A stretch of DNA of 64,000 bases, from NCBI RefSeq assembly GCF_007858185.1, contig NZ_VFES01000005.1:62001-126000 (forward strand), given 5' to 3'. A program made the position numbers and the translations under genes. The notes below the pieces were generated by a model. The model did not search any database and had not been told where the DNA came from. It was given only the letters and a program-made list of their open reading frames with translations. Positions within the stretch are counted from its first letter, which is position 1; every line of letters begins with the position of its first letter. The DNA is from Pseudomonas grimontii (GTDB lineage: Bacteria > Pseudomonadota > Gammaproteobacteria > Pseudomonadales > Pseudomonadaceae). Below, piece by piece: positions 9,084 to 17,299 of the stretch.

Positions 9084-10004
9084 ATGAGTCAATACCAACG
9101 TCTGCTGTTGATTGCCGACCGCACGCTGTATCACTCCCCGGCGCTGTTACGCGCGGTGGCGCTGGCCAAGGCGTGTGACGCGAGCCTCCATGTGCGGGCG
9201 TTTATCGAGCCCGCACCGATTATTCATTTGTGGGAGCAGCGCGTCGACGAGGCGGCCTACCAGGACTACCTGCGCCGATATCGCCATTGGCTGGCCGAAG
9301 AACTTCAGCGCCACGGCGGGAACGGGCTGCGGGTGACGGTTGAACTGATATTCACCACCCACCCCATGCTGGACATCCTGCGCACCATCGCCGACTTGAA
9401 TCCGGACCTGGTGATCAAGGACGTCAACGCCGAACCCATGCTCAAGCGCGTGTTCATCACGCCGCTCGACTGCCAGCTGTTGCGTGAGTGCACAACACCG
9501 TTGCACCTGGTGAGCCAGGCCCGTTACGGCTTGCCCCATCGCGTGGTGGCCGCTGTTGACCCGTTCGATCCCGACACACAGATCAGCGGCCTGAACGACG
9601 CCATCATCCAGCACGCCTTGGCCCTGGCCTTGCAATGCGACGCGCCGTTGCATCTGCTGCATGCCTACGACCTGTCCCCGGCGTTCAATGGCGACGCACC
9701 GAGGGGCATGGGCGGTTGGAACCTGGATTTTTCCGAAGAACTGCACGAGTCCCTGCATCAGTCATTCGTCATCTTGGCCGACCGTTATGGCGTTCCGCCG
9801 GAGCGGCGGCACTTTGTGATGGGGCAACCGGTGCCGGTGATCCAGGCGTTTGTCGAAGAGTTCCTGGCCGATGTGGTGGTCATGGGCACAGCGCATCGGG
9901 TCGGGCTTGAACGGCTGATCGGCAGCAACACCGAACGGGCCCTGTATTCGGTAGCGGGCAGCATTTTGGCCATCCGGCAACCGCGCAGCAGCCTCAACAG
10001 CTGA
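9084..10004 (+). CDS. UspE-type tandem universal stress protein (paralogue 2)
   Basis: The 306-residue protein has two Usp domains and the same skeleton as the preceding gene: RLLLIADRTLYHSP, LVIKDVNAEPMLKRVFITPLDCQLLRECTTPLHLV, and VVMGTAHRVGLERLIGSNTERALYSV near the C terminus. The segment GSNTERAL resembles the G(S/T) end of the Usp ATP-binding loop. GAAGAGGTG precedes the ATG at 9084. It lies 41 bases after paralogue 1 and 115 bases before an OprI-like lipoprotein gene; the same Usp-lipoprotein order recurs at 23,235-24,491. Function inferred: cytoplasmic stress protein for low-oxygen survival. Confidence 0.87.
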   Translation: MSQYQRLLLIADRTLYHSPALLRAVALAKACDASLHVRAFIEPAPIIHLWEQRVDEAAYQDYLRRYRHWLAEELQRHGGNGLRVTVELIFTTHPMLDILRTIADLNPDLVIKDVNAEPMLKRVFITPLDCQLLRECTTPLHLVSQARYGLPHRVVAAVDPFDPDTQISGLNDAIIQHALALALQCDAPLHLLHAYDLSPAFNGDAPRGMGGWNLDFSEELHESLHQSFVILADRYGVPPERRHFVMGQPVPVIQAFVEEFLADVVVMGTAHRVGLERLIGSNTERALYSVAGSILAIRQPRSSLNS

Positions 10005-10028
10005 AGGGGCCGCACGCCTGCGTATTTG

Positions 10029-10042
10029 TTGACAAAGGTCAG
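10029..10042 (+). promoter_or_regulatory. Fnr/Anr-type box with -10 GATACT at 10064
   Basis: TTGACAAAGGTCAG is followed after 21 bases by GATACT (10064-10069), which places the box at about -41.5, the class II position for Fnr proteins. The same layout occurs at 11605 and 24147. It should drive the lipoprotein gene starting at 10120. Confidence 0.65.
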
Positions 10043-10119
10043 CAGCACAGAGGCCCGGCGTCAGATACTGGACGCGTATTTTTTCTTATTGTTTACAACC
10101 AATACTTGAGGGAAAAACC

Positions 10120-10374
10120 ATGAACAACTACCTGTCCGTTTCACTGCTGGCGCTCGCGCTGGCAACGTCTGCCGGTTGCAGTCATCAAGCCGCCAAGGAG
10201 TTTGATGCGCGTCTGGATGCGGCAGAAAACACCGCCTCCACGGCGCGTCTGCGCGCTGATGAAGCCTATCTGAAGGCCGATCAAGCGGCGGCGCTGGCCG
10301 CACAGGCGCAACGCACGGCTGACGAAGCCAATGAGCGGGCGATTCGCATGCTCACCAAAGCGAGCAGAAAATAA
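10120..10374 (+). CDS. OprI/Lpp-type alanine-zipper outer-membrane lipoprotein (paralogue 1)
   Basis: The 84-residue protein has a lipoprotein signal peptide ending in the lipobox SAGC (Cys20) and then a heptad-patterned, Ala-rich helix ([19 protein letters not shown]) ending in RMLTKASRK. The C-terminal RxLxKASRK tail is almost identical to that of the major lipoprotein OprI, whose terminal Lys is linked to peptidoglycan. It is a paralogue, not the housekeeping oprI, because it lies in the stress island behind its own Fnr-type promoter. GAGGG precedes the ATG. A very similar copy lies at 24,237-24,491. Confidence 0.9.
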   Translation: MNNYLSVSLLALALATSAGCSHQAAKEFDARLDAAENTASTARLRADEAYLKADQAAALAAQAQRTADEANERAIRMLTKASRK

Positions 10375-10377
10375 CCG

Positions 10378-10406
10378 GCGCAGCCCTTATGGAACAAGGG
10401 CTGCGC
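10378..10406 (+). terminator. 11-bp hairpin after the lipoprotein gene
   Basis: GCGCAGCCCTT (10378-10388) pairs perfectly with AAGGGCTGCGC (10396-10406) over a 7-base loop, four bases after the stop. The T run is minimal (TT), so termination may be partial or the hairpin may stabilise the 3' end. Confidence 0.6.
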
Positions 10407-10476
10407 TTGCGGCCGCTCGGGGAGTCAGCACGAGCGGCCGCAACGAGTAGGTAAGTCGGTGAATAACACGGCGAGG

Positions 10477-11268
10477 CTAGAGGGGACGATCACACCCTGC
10501 GACCAGCCGCTCGAGGCGGTCCAGGTCCTGGATCGTGACGTTGCGGCCGACGATGTGCGCCAGTTTCTGGTCGCGCAGGTGGGCAATGCCACGGCAGATG
10601 GTTTCCAGGCGCAAGCCCAGATAGGAACCGATTTCCTCGCGACGCATTTTCAACACAAAGTGCCTGGCCGAATACCCACGGTTGCTGAAACGCTGCGACA
10701 GGTTCATCAGAAAGGCCATCAGGCGCTCATCCGAATTCATGTTGCCCATCAGCATCAGTAAAGTGTGATCCCGTACGATTTCACGGCTCAGCAGGCGACT
10801 TAAGTTGTGCTGCAGCGACGGCAGGTTCCGGGCCAGGTTCTCCAAATGAGCGAAGTGGATAGGGCACACCTCGCTGTCCTCCAGTGCAATCGCCGTGCAG
10901 GCATGCACGTCGGCGCTGATGGCATCCAGACCGAGCATATCTCCGGGTATTTGAAAGCCGGTGACTTGTTCGCGGCCATCGACAGACACCAGACCGGTCT
11001 TGAATGAGCCGATTCTTACCGCGTAGAGCGAGCGCAGCGGCTCTCCGGCACGGTACAGCGCCGCGCCTTTTTTGACTTTGAGCCGTTGAGTGACCAGCTT
11101 ATCGAAGTGGGCCATCTCGCGATCATCGAGGCCGATCGCCAGGCACAGCGCCGACACACTGCAGTTGGAACACTTGGTCTTGACCGGGCCCCCAGGCTGA
11201 GCGCGTGGTTCAGGCATGAGATGAGGCAGCGTCGAGTTACTGACCGGATACAGAAGTTGGGCCGTCAT
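10477..11268 (-). CDS. Fnr/Anr-family transcription regulator with [4Fe-4S] cysteines
   Basis: The 263-residue Crp/Fnr protein has an N-terminal cysteine array Cys33-x2-Cys36-x5-Cys42 plus Cys124, the pattern that binds the oxygen-labile [4Fe-4S] cluster in Fnr/Anr. A cyclic-nucleotide-like beta roll (about 60-150) and a dimer helix follow, then a winged helix with recognition helix LGLRLETICRGIAHL. In E. coli Fnr that helix reads ETISR; here Ser212 is replaced by Cys225. It is probably a second Anr paralogue, as P. putida has three Fnr proteins. GGAG precedes the ATG at 11268. A box 120 bases upstream suggests autoregulation. It is the likely regulator of the surrounding Usp, lipoprotein and redox genes. 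Confidence 0.9.
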   Translation of the reverse strand: MTAQLLYPVSNSTLPHLMPEPRAQPGGPVKTKCSNCSVSALCLAIGLDDREMAHFDKLVTQRLKVKKGAALYRAGEPLRSLYAVRIGSFKTGLVSVDGREQVTGFQIPGDMLGLDAISADVHACTAIALEDSEVCPIHFAHLENLARNLPSLQHNLSRLLSREIVRDHTLLMLMGNMNSDERLMAFLMNLSQRFSNRGYSARHFVLKMRREEIGSYLGLRLETICRGIAHLRDQKLAHIVGRNVTIQDLDRLERLVAGCDRPL

Positions 11269-11388
11269 GTGTGCGCTCCATCCAGGCTTGCGCCTGAGCA
11301 ATGAACGAACGGGAAACTGCGTCGCGTGCGCCTTTTCTGGACATCCCCGATTCCGAGTTCTATTGAACTTCAGCGCTGGCGCGAAGAC

Positions 11389-11402
11389 TTGACGTACATC
11401 AA
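11389..11402 (-). promoter_or_regulatory. Fnr/Anr-type box upstream of the fnr-like gene
   Basis: The site reads TTGACGTACATCAA on the plus strand. On the minus strand it is followed after 21 bases by TTCAAT (11362-11367), a fair -10 element. This predicts control of the fnr-like gene starting at 11268 by itself or by Anr. Confidence 0.6.
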
Positions 11403-11535
11403 ATCTTGGGCGGCTAAGGCTTCCAGAATCGACGAATGACCCTTTGTGGCTGGCTTGGCACGGCCGTGAACGATTTCGGATGACCGGCCACGAATGGCCG
11501 GTCAGTGGGTCCTACGCCCGCACCACTAAAGCTCA

Positions 11536-11549
11536 TTGAGCTACATCAA
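11536..11549. promoter_or_regulatory. Fnr/Anr-type box, one mismatch
   Basis: TTGAGCTACATCAA deviates from the consensus at one base. It lies mid-way in the 479-bp spacer between the divergent fnr-like and UspE-like genes. No matching -10 element is evident at 21 bases on the plus side, so its target is unclear. Confidence 0.45.
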
Positions 11550-11604
11550 CAAGGGTCGAGGGATCCGAGTTCGATTCGCTGATTGCGTGAAAACCTGTCT
11601 TAAG

Positions 11605-11618
11605 TTGACAAAAGTCAG
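11605..11618 (+). promoter_or_regulatory. Fnr/Anr-type box with -10 GATACT at 11640
   Basis: TTGACAAAAGTCAG is followed after exactly 21 bases by GATACT (11640-11645). This is the same arrangement as before the two lipoprotein genes. It should drive the UspE-like gene at 11748, leaving a leader of about 95 bases. Confidence 0.65.
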
Positions 11619-11747
11619 ACTTCGCCGTGCATGGCGCCAGATACTGTCACGACGATTTATCAGTTGGATTAGCTGAAAAGGGGCATCGCACTTGACAGAC
11701 AGCGGGTAGCGGTCATGCGCTTAAGCGATTCCAGGCCGAGGTACGTG

Positions 11748-12668
11748 ATGCTCGAACTCAAACGGATTCTATTGATTGCACCCTCCGAGATGACCCGCAC
11801 GCCGGCCTTTGACCGGGCTCATGCACTGGCCCTCGCCTCCGGTGCGTTGTTGCAAATCGTGGCATTTGATTATGTAACCCCCCTGGAGCTGGCTGGCCTG
11901 CTTGACCACGACGCCATCTCACAGGCCCGGGAGGGCTACCTGCAGATTCACCGCCACTGGCTGGAGCAGCAAATACGCTTTCAACGGCGCGCGGGGTTGC
12001 AGGTAACCAGTGAGGTGGTCTGGGCCAAGCAGAGCCTGGCGCAGGTGCTGGCGTATGTGAACGACTTCCACCCCGACTTGGTGATCAAGGATGTGCAGCA
12101 TATTTCGGCCCTTGAACGTACCTTCCATCGGCCGTTGGATTGGCTGTTGTTACGCGAGTGTCCGGCTTGCCTGCACCTGGTGACCGACGCCCGGCACCCA
12201 AAGCCGTTGAAGGTGCTGGCGGCCATCGACTTGTCGCATCTTGAAGACCTGACCTATGGGCTCAACGAGCGAATCCTCGAACTGGCGTCGACCTTGGCGC
12301 GGGCCTGCGATGCCCAGTTGCACCTGCTGAATGTGAGCAACTGGTCGGTGGTGGGGGATACCCTGACAAGTGTGCCTATCCAGAGCCTGGACAGCCATTT
12401 GGGCGAAGCAGTCAACGATGCTCAGGTGGAAGCCTTCGAGGCGCTCGCCGAACGCTATGACATCGAGAAGGCACACCAGCATGTGCTGGCCGGTATTCCG
12501 CATAAGGTGGTCAGTCTGTTCGCACAGCGTAACGCCTTCGATATGGTGGTGCTGGGTACGACCTATCACCGGCGGCTCGACCGGATGATCGGCAGCACCG
12601 CCGAGAGCGTGCTGAACCACACCGCGTGCAGTTTGATGATCGTCAAGCCGGCGGATTGGGTGGGCTGA
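11748..12668 (+). CDS. UspE-type tandem universal stress protein (paralogue 3)
   Basis: The 306-residue tandem Usp protein opens with RILLIAPSEMTRTPAFDRA, nearly the opening of paralogue 1, and continues with LVIKDVQH, a TFHRPLDWLLLRECP block and MVVLGTTYHRRLDRMIGSTAESVLNHTACS. GSTAESVL fits the G(S/T) end of the Usp nucleotide loop. GAGG lies 8 bases before the ATG at 11748, preferred over an upstream in-frame ATG at 11715. The gene is divergent from the fnr-like regulator and is likely part of its regulon. Confidence 0.87.
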   Translation: MLELKRILLIAPSEMTRTPAFDRAHALALASGALLQIVAFDYVTPLELAGLLDHDAISQAREGYLQIHRHWLEQQIRFQRRAGLQVTSEVVWAKQSLAQVLAYVNDFHPDLVIKDVQHISALERTFHRPLDWLLLRECPACLHLVTDARHPKPLKVLAAIDLSHLEDLTYGLNERILELASTLARACDAQLHLLNVSNWSVVGDTLTSVPIQSLDSHLGEAVNDAQVEAFEALAERYDIEKAHQHVLAGIPHKVVSLFAQRNAFDMVVLGTTYHRRLDRMIGSTAESVLNHTACSLMIVKPADWVG

Positions 12669-12697
12669 AGCAGGCCATGCGGCCATTGACCTCAGGA

Positions 12698-12711
12698 TAA
12701 GTATTTTCCGA
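12698..12711 (+). promoter_or_regulatory. 14-bp motif shared with 14208-14221
   Basis: TAAGTATTTTCCGA lies 70 bases before the BON-domain gene. An exact copy lies upstream of the FixJ-type regulator gene. Each copy is preceded by TTGA(C/T)CT within 5 bases. A binding site for the nearby response regulator is a reasonable inference. Confidence 0.45.
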
Positions 12712-12781
12712 CCTGCTGGAGCGTGTCACAACCAGATACGCTTTGGCCGATCGAGACGTTTGGAATTCAAATGGAGTTTTT

Positions 12782-13462
12782 ATGAATACCGATGAAACGC
12801 TTAGACAGCGGGTGATGGAAGAACTGAACTGGGACCTGGCATTGAAAGCCGACCAGATTCTGGTTCAAGTGTCCGACGGCATCGTGACGCTCTCCGGTAA
12901 CGTGGCCAGTCATGCCGAGCGCTGGCACACCGAGCAGGCGGTGGCCCATGTCGCCGGCGTGGTGGACCTGATCAACGACATCAATGTCGTGCTGCCCTCC
13001 AGCCATATGCGCACCGACAGTGATCTTATGTCGGCTGCGATTGCGGCGTTGCAATCGAACACCTCACTGGCAGACCACCGTGTCAAAGTCAGTGTGAAGG
13101 ACGGTTGGCTGGAACTCAGTGGCGAAGTTGACTCCGACCATCAGCGCCAGACAGCCGGCTATGCCATGCGGTATTTGCAGGGCATCAAGGGGGTCAGTAA
13201 CGACATCGTCGTCAAGTCCCATGCCTCTGCAGACACCATCAAGACCGACATCGAGTCCGCGTTTCGACGCAAGGCCATCATCGATGCCCATGGTATCGAT
13301 GTGCGAGTGGAGGGCGGGGACGTCACGTTGAACGGCGTTGTCGGCTCGCTGCCTGAACGCGAGATGGCGCGCTTGACGGCCGCCGGCACTGCCGGCGTGC
13401 TCAAGGTGGTCGATAATCTGGTGGTTGCCCCCGCTAGCCAAACGCGCAGCGATTCGGCCTGA
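12782..13462 (+). CDS. Triple BON-domain protein
   Basis: The 226-residue protein has three BON repeats (about 5-72, 80-148 and 150-220). Each follows the pattern IxVxVxDGxVTLxGxVxSxxER...A...VxGVxxVxNxIxV; the third contains IDVRVEGGDVTLNGVVGSLPERE. There is no signal peptide, so it is probably cytoplasmic, unlike OsmY. BON domains bind lipid or macromolecular surfaces and are common in stress-induced proteins. GGAG precedes the ATG. It converges on the response regulator gene, with the two 3' ends overlapping by 29 bases. Confidence 0.85.
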   Translation: MNTDETLRQRVMEELNWDLALKADQILVQVSDGIVTLSGNVASHAERWHTEQAVAHVAGVVDLINDINVVLPSSHMRTDSDLMSAAIAALQSNTSLADHRVKVSVKDGWLELSGEVDSDHQRQTAGYAMRYLQGIKGVSNDIVVKSHASADTIKTDIESAFRRKAIIDAHGIDVRVEGGDVTLNGVVGSLPEREMARLTAAGTAGVLKVVDNLVVAPASQTRSDSA

Positions 13463-14123
13463 CGTCGCGGGCTGCCAGGGCAATGCGCGCCAGTTCGGGA
13501 ATCGACCTGGCGTGAGTCCTGCTCATGATCGACGCCCTGTGCTTTTCCACCGTGCGCTGGCTGATGCCCAAGTCCACCGCGATATTTTTGCTGGGGTGGC
13601 CATCCAGAACCATCCCCAGGATCTGGCGCTGGCGCGCTGTCAGGTGACTGATATGGTCGATGGCGGCCCTGCGCAGCGCCTTGTTGCCCTCGTTTTCGGT
13701 TTGACCGGCCAAGGCTGTTGCCACGCTGGCCATCAGTTGCCGATAAGCGAATGGCTTTTCAATGAAGTCGCACACTCCGGCCTTCATCGCCGCAACGACA
13801 TCGGCCACCCGGCTGTTGCCACTGATCATGAGAATCGGCAGATCGTCACCCTGCGCCCTGAGACAGCCAACCACCTCAATTGCGCGGGTGCCAGGAAGGC
13901 AGGTGTCAATGATCAGGCAGCCCTGCGGCTCGCCGGTGTAGCTGTCGAGAAACTCGTCAGCGCTTGCGTACTGCCGTACTCCATAACCTTCGCAGGTTAA
14001 TGCCGCACACAGGTGGCGGCGCAACACCGCATCCTCGTCCACTACATGAACGACCGAGTCGCTCATCTGATCAATTCTGTGCAATCGCTCATCGCCATGC
14101 GACATGGATTGGTTCACTTGCAT
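13434..14123 (-). CDS. FixJ-type response regulator (receiver + LuxR HTH)
   Basis: The 229-residue protein has an N-terminal receiver domain with the acidic pair in HVVDEDAVLRR, a phospho-acceptor Asp in CLIIDTCLPG and Lys in FIEKPF. A GerE/LuxR HTH follows (LTARQRQILGMVLDGHPSKNIAVDLGISQRTVEKHRA). FixJ-type regulators pair with PAS sensor kinases in oxygen or redox control; no kinase gene is in the window, so it is an orphan here. GGAGGGAG sits just before the ATG at 14123, which decides the start. The shared 14-bp motif upstream (14208) may be its own target. Confidence 0.88.
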   Translation of the reverse strand: MQVNQSMSHGDERLHRIDQMSDSVVHVVDEDAVLRRHLCAALTCEGYGVRQYASADEFLDSYTGEPQGCLIIDTCLPGTRAIEVVGCLRAQGDDLPILMISGNSRVADVVAAMKAGVCDFIEKPFAYRQLMASVATALAGQTENEGNKALRRAAIDHISHLTARQRQILGMVLDGHPSKNIAVDLGISQRTVEKHRASIMSRTHARSIPELARIALAARDVRPNRCAFG

Positions 14124-14207
14124 GATTCTCCCTCCCGACAAGACGTGATTTCCCAGGGCCAGCGGCGCAATCCTAGGCGGTTTGCCAGGCGTATTAATTG
14201 ATCTATG

Positions 14208-14221
14208 TAAGTATTTTCCGA
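14208..14221. promoter_or_regulatory. 14-bp motif shared with 12698-12711
   Basis: TAAGTATTTTCCGA lies between the divergent response regulator and aldehyde dehydrogenase genes. A partial Fnr half-site TTGATCTAT (14198) abuts it. The exact identity with the copy upstream of the BON gene points to a common regulator. Confidence 0.45.
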
Positions 14222-14389
14222 ATTTCAGGGCACCTGGCGGCACGCCATGAAGCGCTGAGGCATGCGTAGATTCCGACGCTAGTCACCTGCCCGAATTAAG
14301 CCCAACGTAATCCTGGTTTTGAAGTGGCGCTGCGGCTGAATACAGTCCGATTGCGTTGAATGACTCACTCTCATTGGAAGGCAACCGTT

Positions 14390-15773
14390 ATGGCTTATAC
14401 GACGATCAATCCATACAACGGCGAGTTGCTCGCACAATTCGATACCCTTACGACGGAGCAGCTGGAGCACAAATTGGCCACGGCGGCGCAGTGCTACGCG
14501 ACGTGGAAGACCAAGACGTATGCCCAGCGTGCGACGATCATCGCGAAGGCCGGCGAATTGATGCATCAGCGCTGCGATGCACTGGCCCGTAAGATCACCC
14601 TGGAAATGGGTAAACGCATTAACGAGGCCAGGGGTGAAGTCAAGTTCAGCGCCGATATCATGGCGTATTACGCCAATAACGCCGAGCGCTTCCTGGCCCC
14701 GCAATCCCTTGAGCCGACGCAGGGCGAAGCGCATATGGAGAGCAGCCCCATCGGCGTGGTGTTTGGCGTCGAACCGTGGAACTTTCCGTTCTATCAGTTG
14801 GCTCGCGTTGCAGGTCCGCACTTGATGGCAGGCAACGTGCTGGTGATCAAACATGCCGGTTGTGTGCCTCAATGCGCAATCGCCTTCGAGCAGGTCCTGC
14901 TCGAGGCGGGTGCGCCCGCTGGGCTCTATACCAACCTGCTGATTTCCCATGAACAATCCCGGCAGGTGGTGGATGACCCACGTGTGCGTGGGGTGGCCCT
15001 GACCGGCAGCGTTGCCGCTGGCCGCAGCCTGGCCGCGTGGGCGGGGCAGAACCTGAAACCTTCCTCGATGGAGCTGGGGGGCAGCGATGCATTCATCGTG
15101 CTGGAAGACGCTGACCTGGACCTGGCGATCAAATGGGCGATTTGGGGGCGCATGTATAACTGCGGGCAGACGTGCTGCGCGGCCAAACGCTTTATCGTCG
15201 TCGAGTCATTGGCCGATGCCTTCCTGGACGGATTCAAGGCTGGGCTTGCGGCCTTGAAGCCGGGTGACCCTATGGAGGAAACCACCACCCTGGGCCCGCT
15301 GTCCTCGGAGGCCGCCTTATTGCAATTGCTCGGTCAGGTCCAGACGGCAACGGCTCACGGCGCCAGCGTGGTGCTGGGGGGGCGGGCGCATTGATCGCGC
15401 CGGTGCGTTCATGACGCCGACGATCCTGACCGATATTGCCCCCGAGAACCCGGCTTTCCGCGACGAGTTCTTCGGCCCAGTGGCGCTGTTTTTCCGGGTC
15501 AAGGACGAAGAGGCCGCAATCGCGTTGGCCAACGATTCCGATTTTGGCCTGGGTGGCTCGGTGTTTACCCGCGATGTCGAGCGGGGGCGGCGTGTGGCAA
15601 GTCGCATCGAGACCGGCATGATGTTTATCAACAACATCAGTTGGAGCGACGCCGAGCTGCCCTTCGGCGGCATCAAGGATTCCGGCTACGGCCGCGAGCT
15701 GGGCGACATGGGCATCCAGCAGTTCGTCAACAAGAAACTCGTGCGTTACGTGAAGGCTCAGGCGCCGCTCTGA
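14390..15773 (+). pseudogene. NAD(P)-dependent succinate-semialdehyde/aldehyde dehydrogenase, frameshifted at a G7 run
   Basis: The first 335 residues and the remaining C-terminal part lie in two frames that join at a run of seven Gs (15376-15382); with six Gs one 460-residue aldehyde dehydrogenase results. The Sad/GabD-like features are PWNFPF (129-134), catalytic Glu228 in MELGG and nucleophile Cys262 in GQTCC, with FFGPVALFFR and PFGGIKDSGYGRE in the second frame. It would oxidise succinate semialdehyde or a related aldehyde. GGAAGG precedes the ATG. All catalytic residues are intact, so a sequencing or assembly error in the homopolymer is as likely as true inactivation. It heads a co-directional run with the pnt genes. 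Confidence 0.85.
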
Positions 15774-15836
15774 CACCTGATCCCGTACACATCCCGAGTG
15801 CCCGTGCAGACGCGGGCACCTTCCAAGGAGCGCGCG

Positions 15837-16952
15837 ATGTACGTCAATGTGGCTGTGATGAAGGAAACCCACGCGCACGAGCGGCGAGTGGCGCTGGTGC
15901 CGGCCCTGTGTGCGAAGTTGTGTGCCTTGGGCGCAAAACTGCACATGCAAGCGGGGGCGGGCGAGGCCAGTTTTTTGCCGGACGCTGCTTACCCGGACAC
16001 GGTGTTTGTGTCTGGTAACGGACACTGGCTGCACGAAGCCGATGTGGTACTGGCCGTGCAGCCGCCGTCCCTGGAGGTGGTCGGCAAGATGAAACCGGGC
16101 TCGGTGCTCCTGTGTTTTGTGTATGCACAGAAGAACCCGGCCCTGGTGCAACGTTTGCTGGAGCGCCAGGTCACGTGTTTTGCGATGGAACGCCTGCCGC
16201 GTACCACGCGGGCCCAGTCGATGGATGCGCTCTCCAGTCAATCGGCCTTGTCCGGTTACTACGCGGTGCAACTGGGCTCGGTGCACATGTCTCGTATCCT
16301 GCCGAAGGTCACCACCGCCGCAGGCATTGTCGGGCCTGCGCGGGTGTTGGTCATGGGGTTGGGGGTGGCGGGGCTGGAAGCCATCGCCACCGCGCACCGT
16401 CTGGGCGCGGTGGTCGAGGGCTACGATGTGCGCCCGGAAACCGCCGAACAGGCCAGGTCCCTGGGCGCGACTTTTGTCGATGTGGGGGTCGATGCGCGTG
16501 GCAAAGGCGGGTATGCGCGGGAGTTGAACGACGCAGAGAAAGATCGGGTGGCGAAGGTACTCACCGAGCACCTTCAACAGGCCGACCTGGTCATCACGAC
16601 GGCGGCGGTGCCAGGCCGGCCGTCACCGCGCCTGGTCAGCGCCGCACAGCTTGCGGGGATGAAACCTGGCGCGGTGATTGTCGACCTGGGCGCCGAAGGC
16701 GGTGGTAATTGCGAAGGCTGCGTCCCTGGGCAGACGGTCATGATCGGCCAGGTCACGCTGTTGGCGCCGTTGAACCTGCCCTCATCCTTGAGCCAGGACG
16801 CCAGCCTGTTGTATGCGAAAAACCAGTTCAACCTGTTGGCGCTGATCTTGAAAAACAATGTCATCAGCATCGATTGGGACGATCAGATCCTCGCGCAAAC
16901 GGCACTCACCCACGCCGGCAAGCTTGTGCCTGCCTTGGAGGCGACTTCATGA
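15837..16952 (+). CDS. pntAA: NAD(P) transhydrogenase subunit alpha part 1 (NAD-binding domain I)
   Basis: The 371-residue protein has the alanine dehydrogenase/PNT fold: an N-terminal VAVMKETHAHERRVALVP segment and a Rossmann core VMGLGVAGLEAIATAHRLGA, then DLVITTAAVPGRPSPRLV. It lacks the C-terminal membrane part, which is a separate gene here (the split arrangement). Together with PntAB and PntB it couples hydride transfer from NADH to NADP+ to proton re-entry, replenishing NADPH. AAGGAGC precedes the ATG. Its stop overlaps the pntAB start (ATGA). Confidence 0.93.
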   Translation: MYVNVAVMKETHAHERRVALVPALCAKLCALGAKLHMQAGAGEASFLPDAAYPDTVFVSGNGHWLHEADVVLAVQPPSLEVVGKMKPGSVLLCFVYAQKNPALVQRLLERQVTCFAMERLPRTTRAQSMDALSSQSALSGYYAVQLGSVHMSRILPKVTTAAGIVGPARVLVMGLGVAGLEAIATAHRLGAVVEGYDVRPETAEQARSLGATFVDVGVDARGKGGYARELNDAEKDRVAKVLTEHLQQADLVITTAAVPGRPSPRLVSAAQLAGMKPGAVIVDLGAEGGGNCEGCVPGQTVMIGQVTLLAPLNLPSSLSQDASLLYAKNQFNLLALILKNNVISIDWDDQILAQTALTHAGKLVPALEATS

Positions 16953-17290
16953 ACAGCGTCGGTTTGCTCGGACTTTATATCTTCATGCTCGCCGCGTTTG
17001 CCGGCTGGGTCATCATCGGCCGGGTCCCGGCCATTCTGCACACGCCGTTGATGTCAGGCTCGAATTTCATCCACGGCATCGTGGTGATCGGCGGCCTGAT
17101 CGGGCTGCTCGATGCGGCAACGGTGCCCGAGCAGGTGGCGGGGTTTGTCGCGGTGCTGCTCGGCGCGGGGAATGCGGCGGGCGGGTATGCCGTGACGGGC
17201 CGGATGCTCGCGATGTTCCAGCCCAGCGCGCCAGAACCCAAACGGCGTAAAGCCCATCACTCCACCACCAGAAAGCCTGAGAAGGCCTGA
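16949..17290 (+). CDS. pntAB: NAD(P) transhydrogenase subunit alpha part 2 (membrane domain)
   Basis: The 113-residue protein contains about three hydrophobic helices: GLYIFMLAAFAGWVIIGRV, then FIHGIVVIGGLIGLLDA, then GFVAVLLGAGNAAGGYAVTGRML. It is the first part of the proton channel, with a basic C-terminal tail. The ATG overlaps the pntAA stop by 4 bases, which implies translational coupling. pntB follows 9 bases downstream. Confidence 0.92.
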   Translation: MNSVGLLGLYIFMLAAFAGWVIIGRVPAILHTPLMSGSNFIHGIVVIGGLIGLLDAATVPEQVAGFVAVLLGAGNAAGGYAVTGRMLAMFQPSAPEPKRRKAHHSTTRKPEKA

Positions 17291-17299
17291 GGTTCGATC

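Noticed and set aside
15270..16577. 435-codon minus-strand frame across the aldehyde dehydrogenase and pntAA genes
   Set aside because: It spans two unrelated plus-strand genes and is rich in His/Arg as expected of an antisense GC-rich frame.
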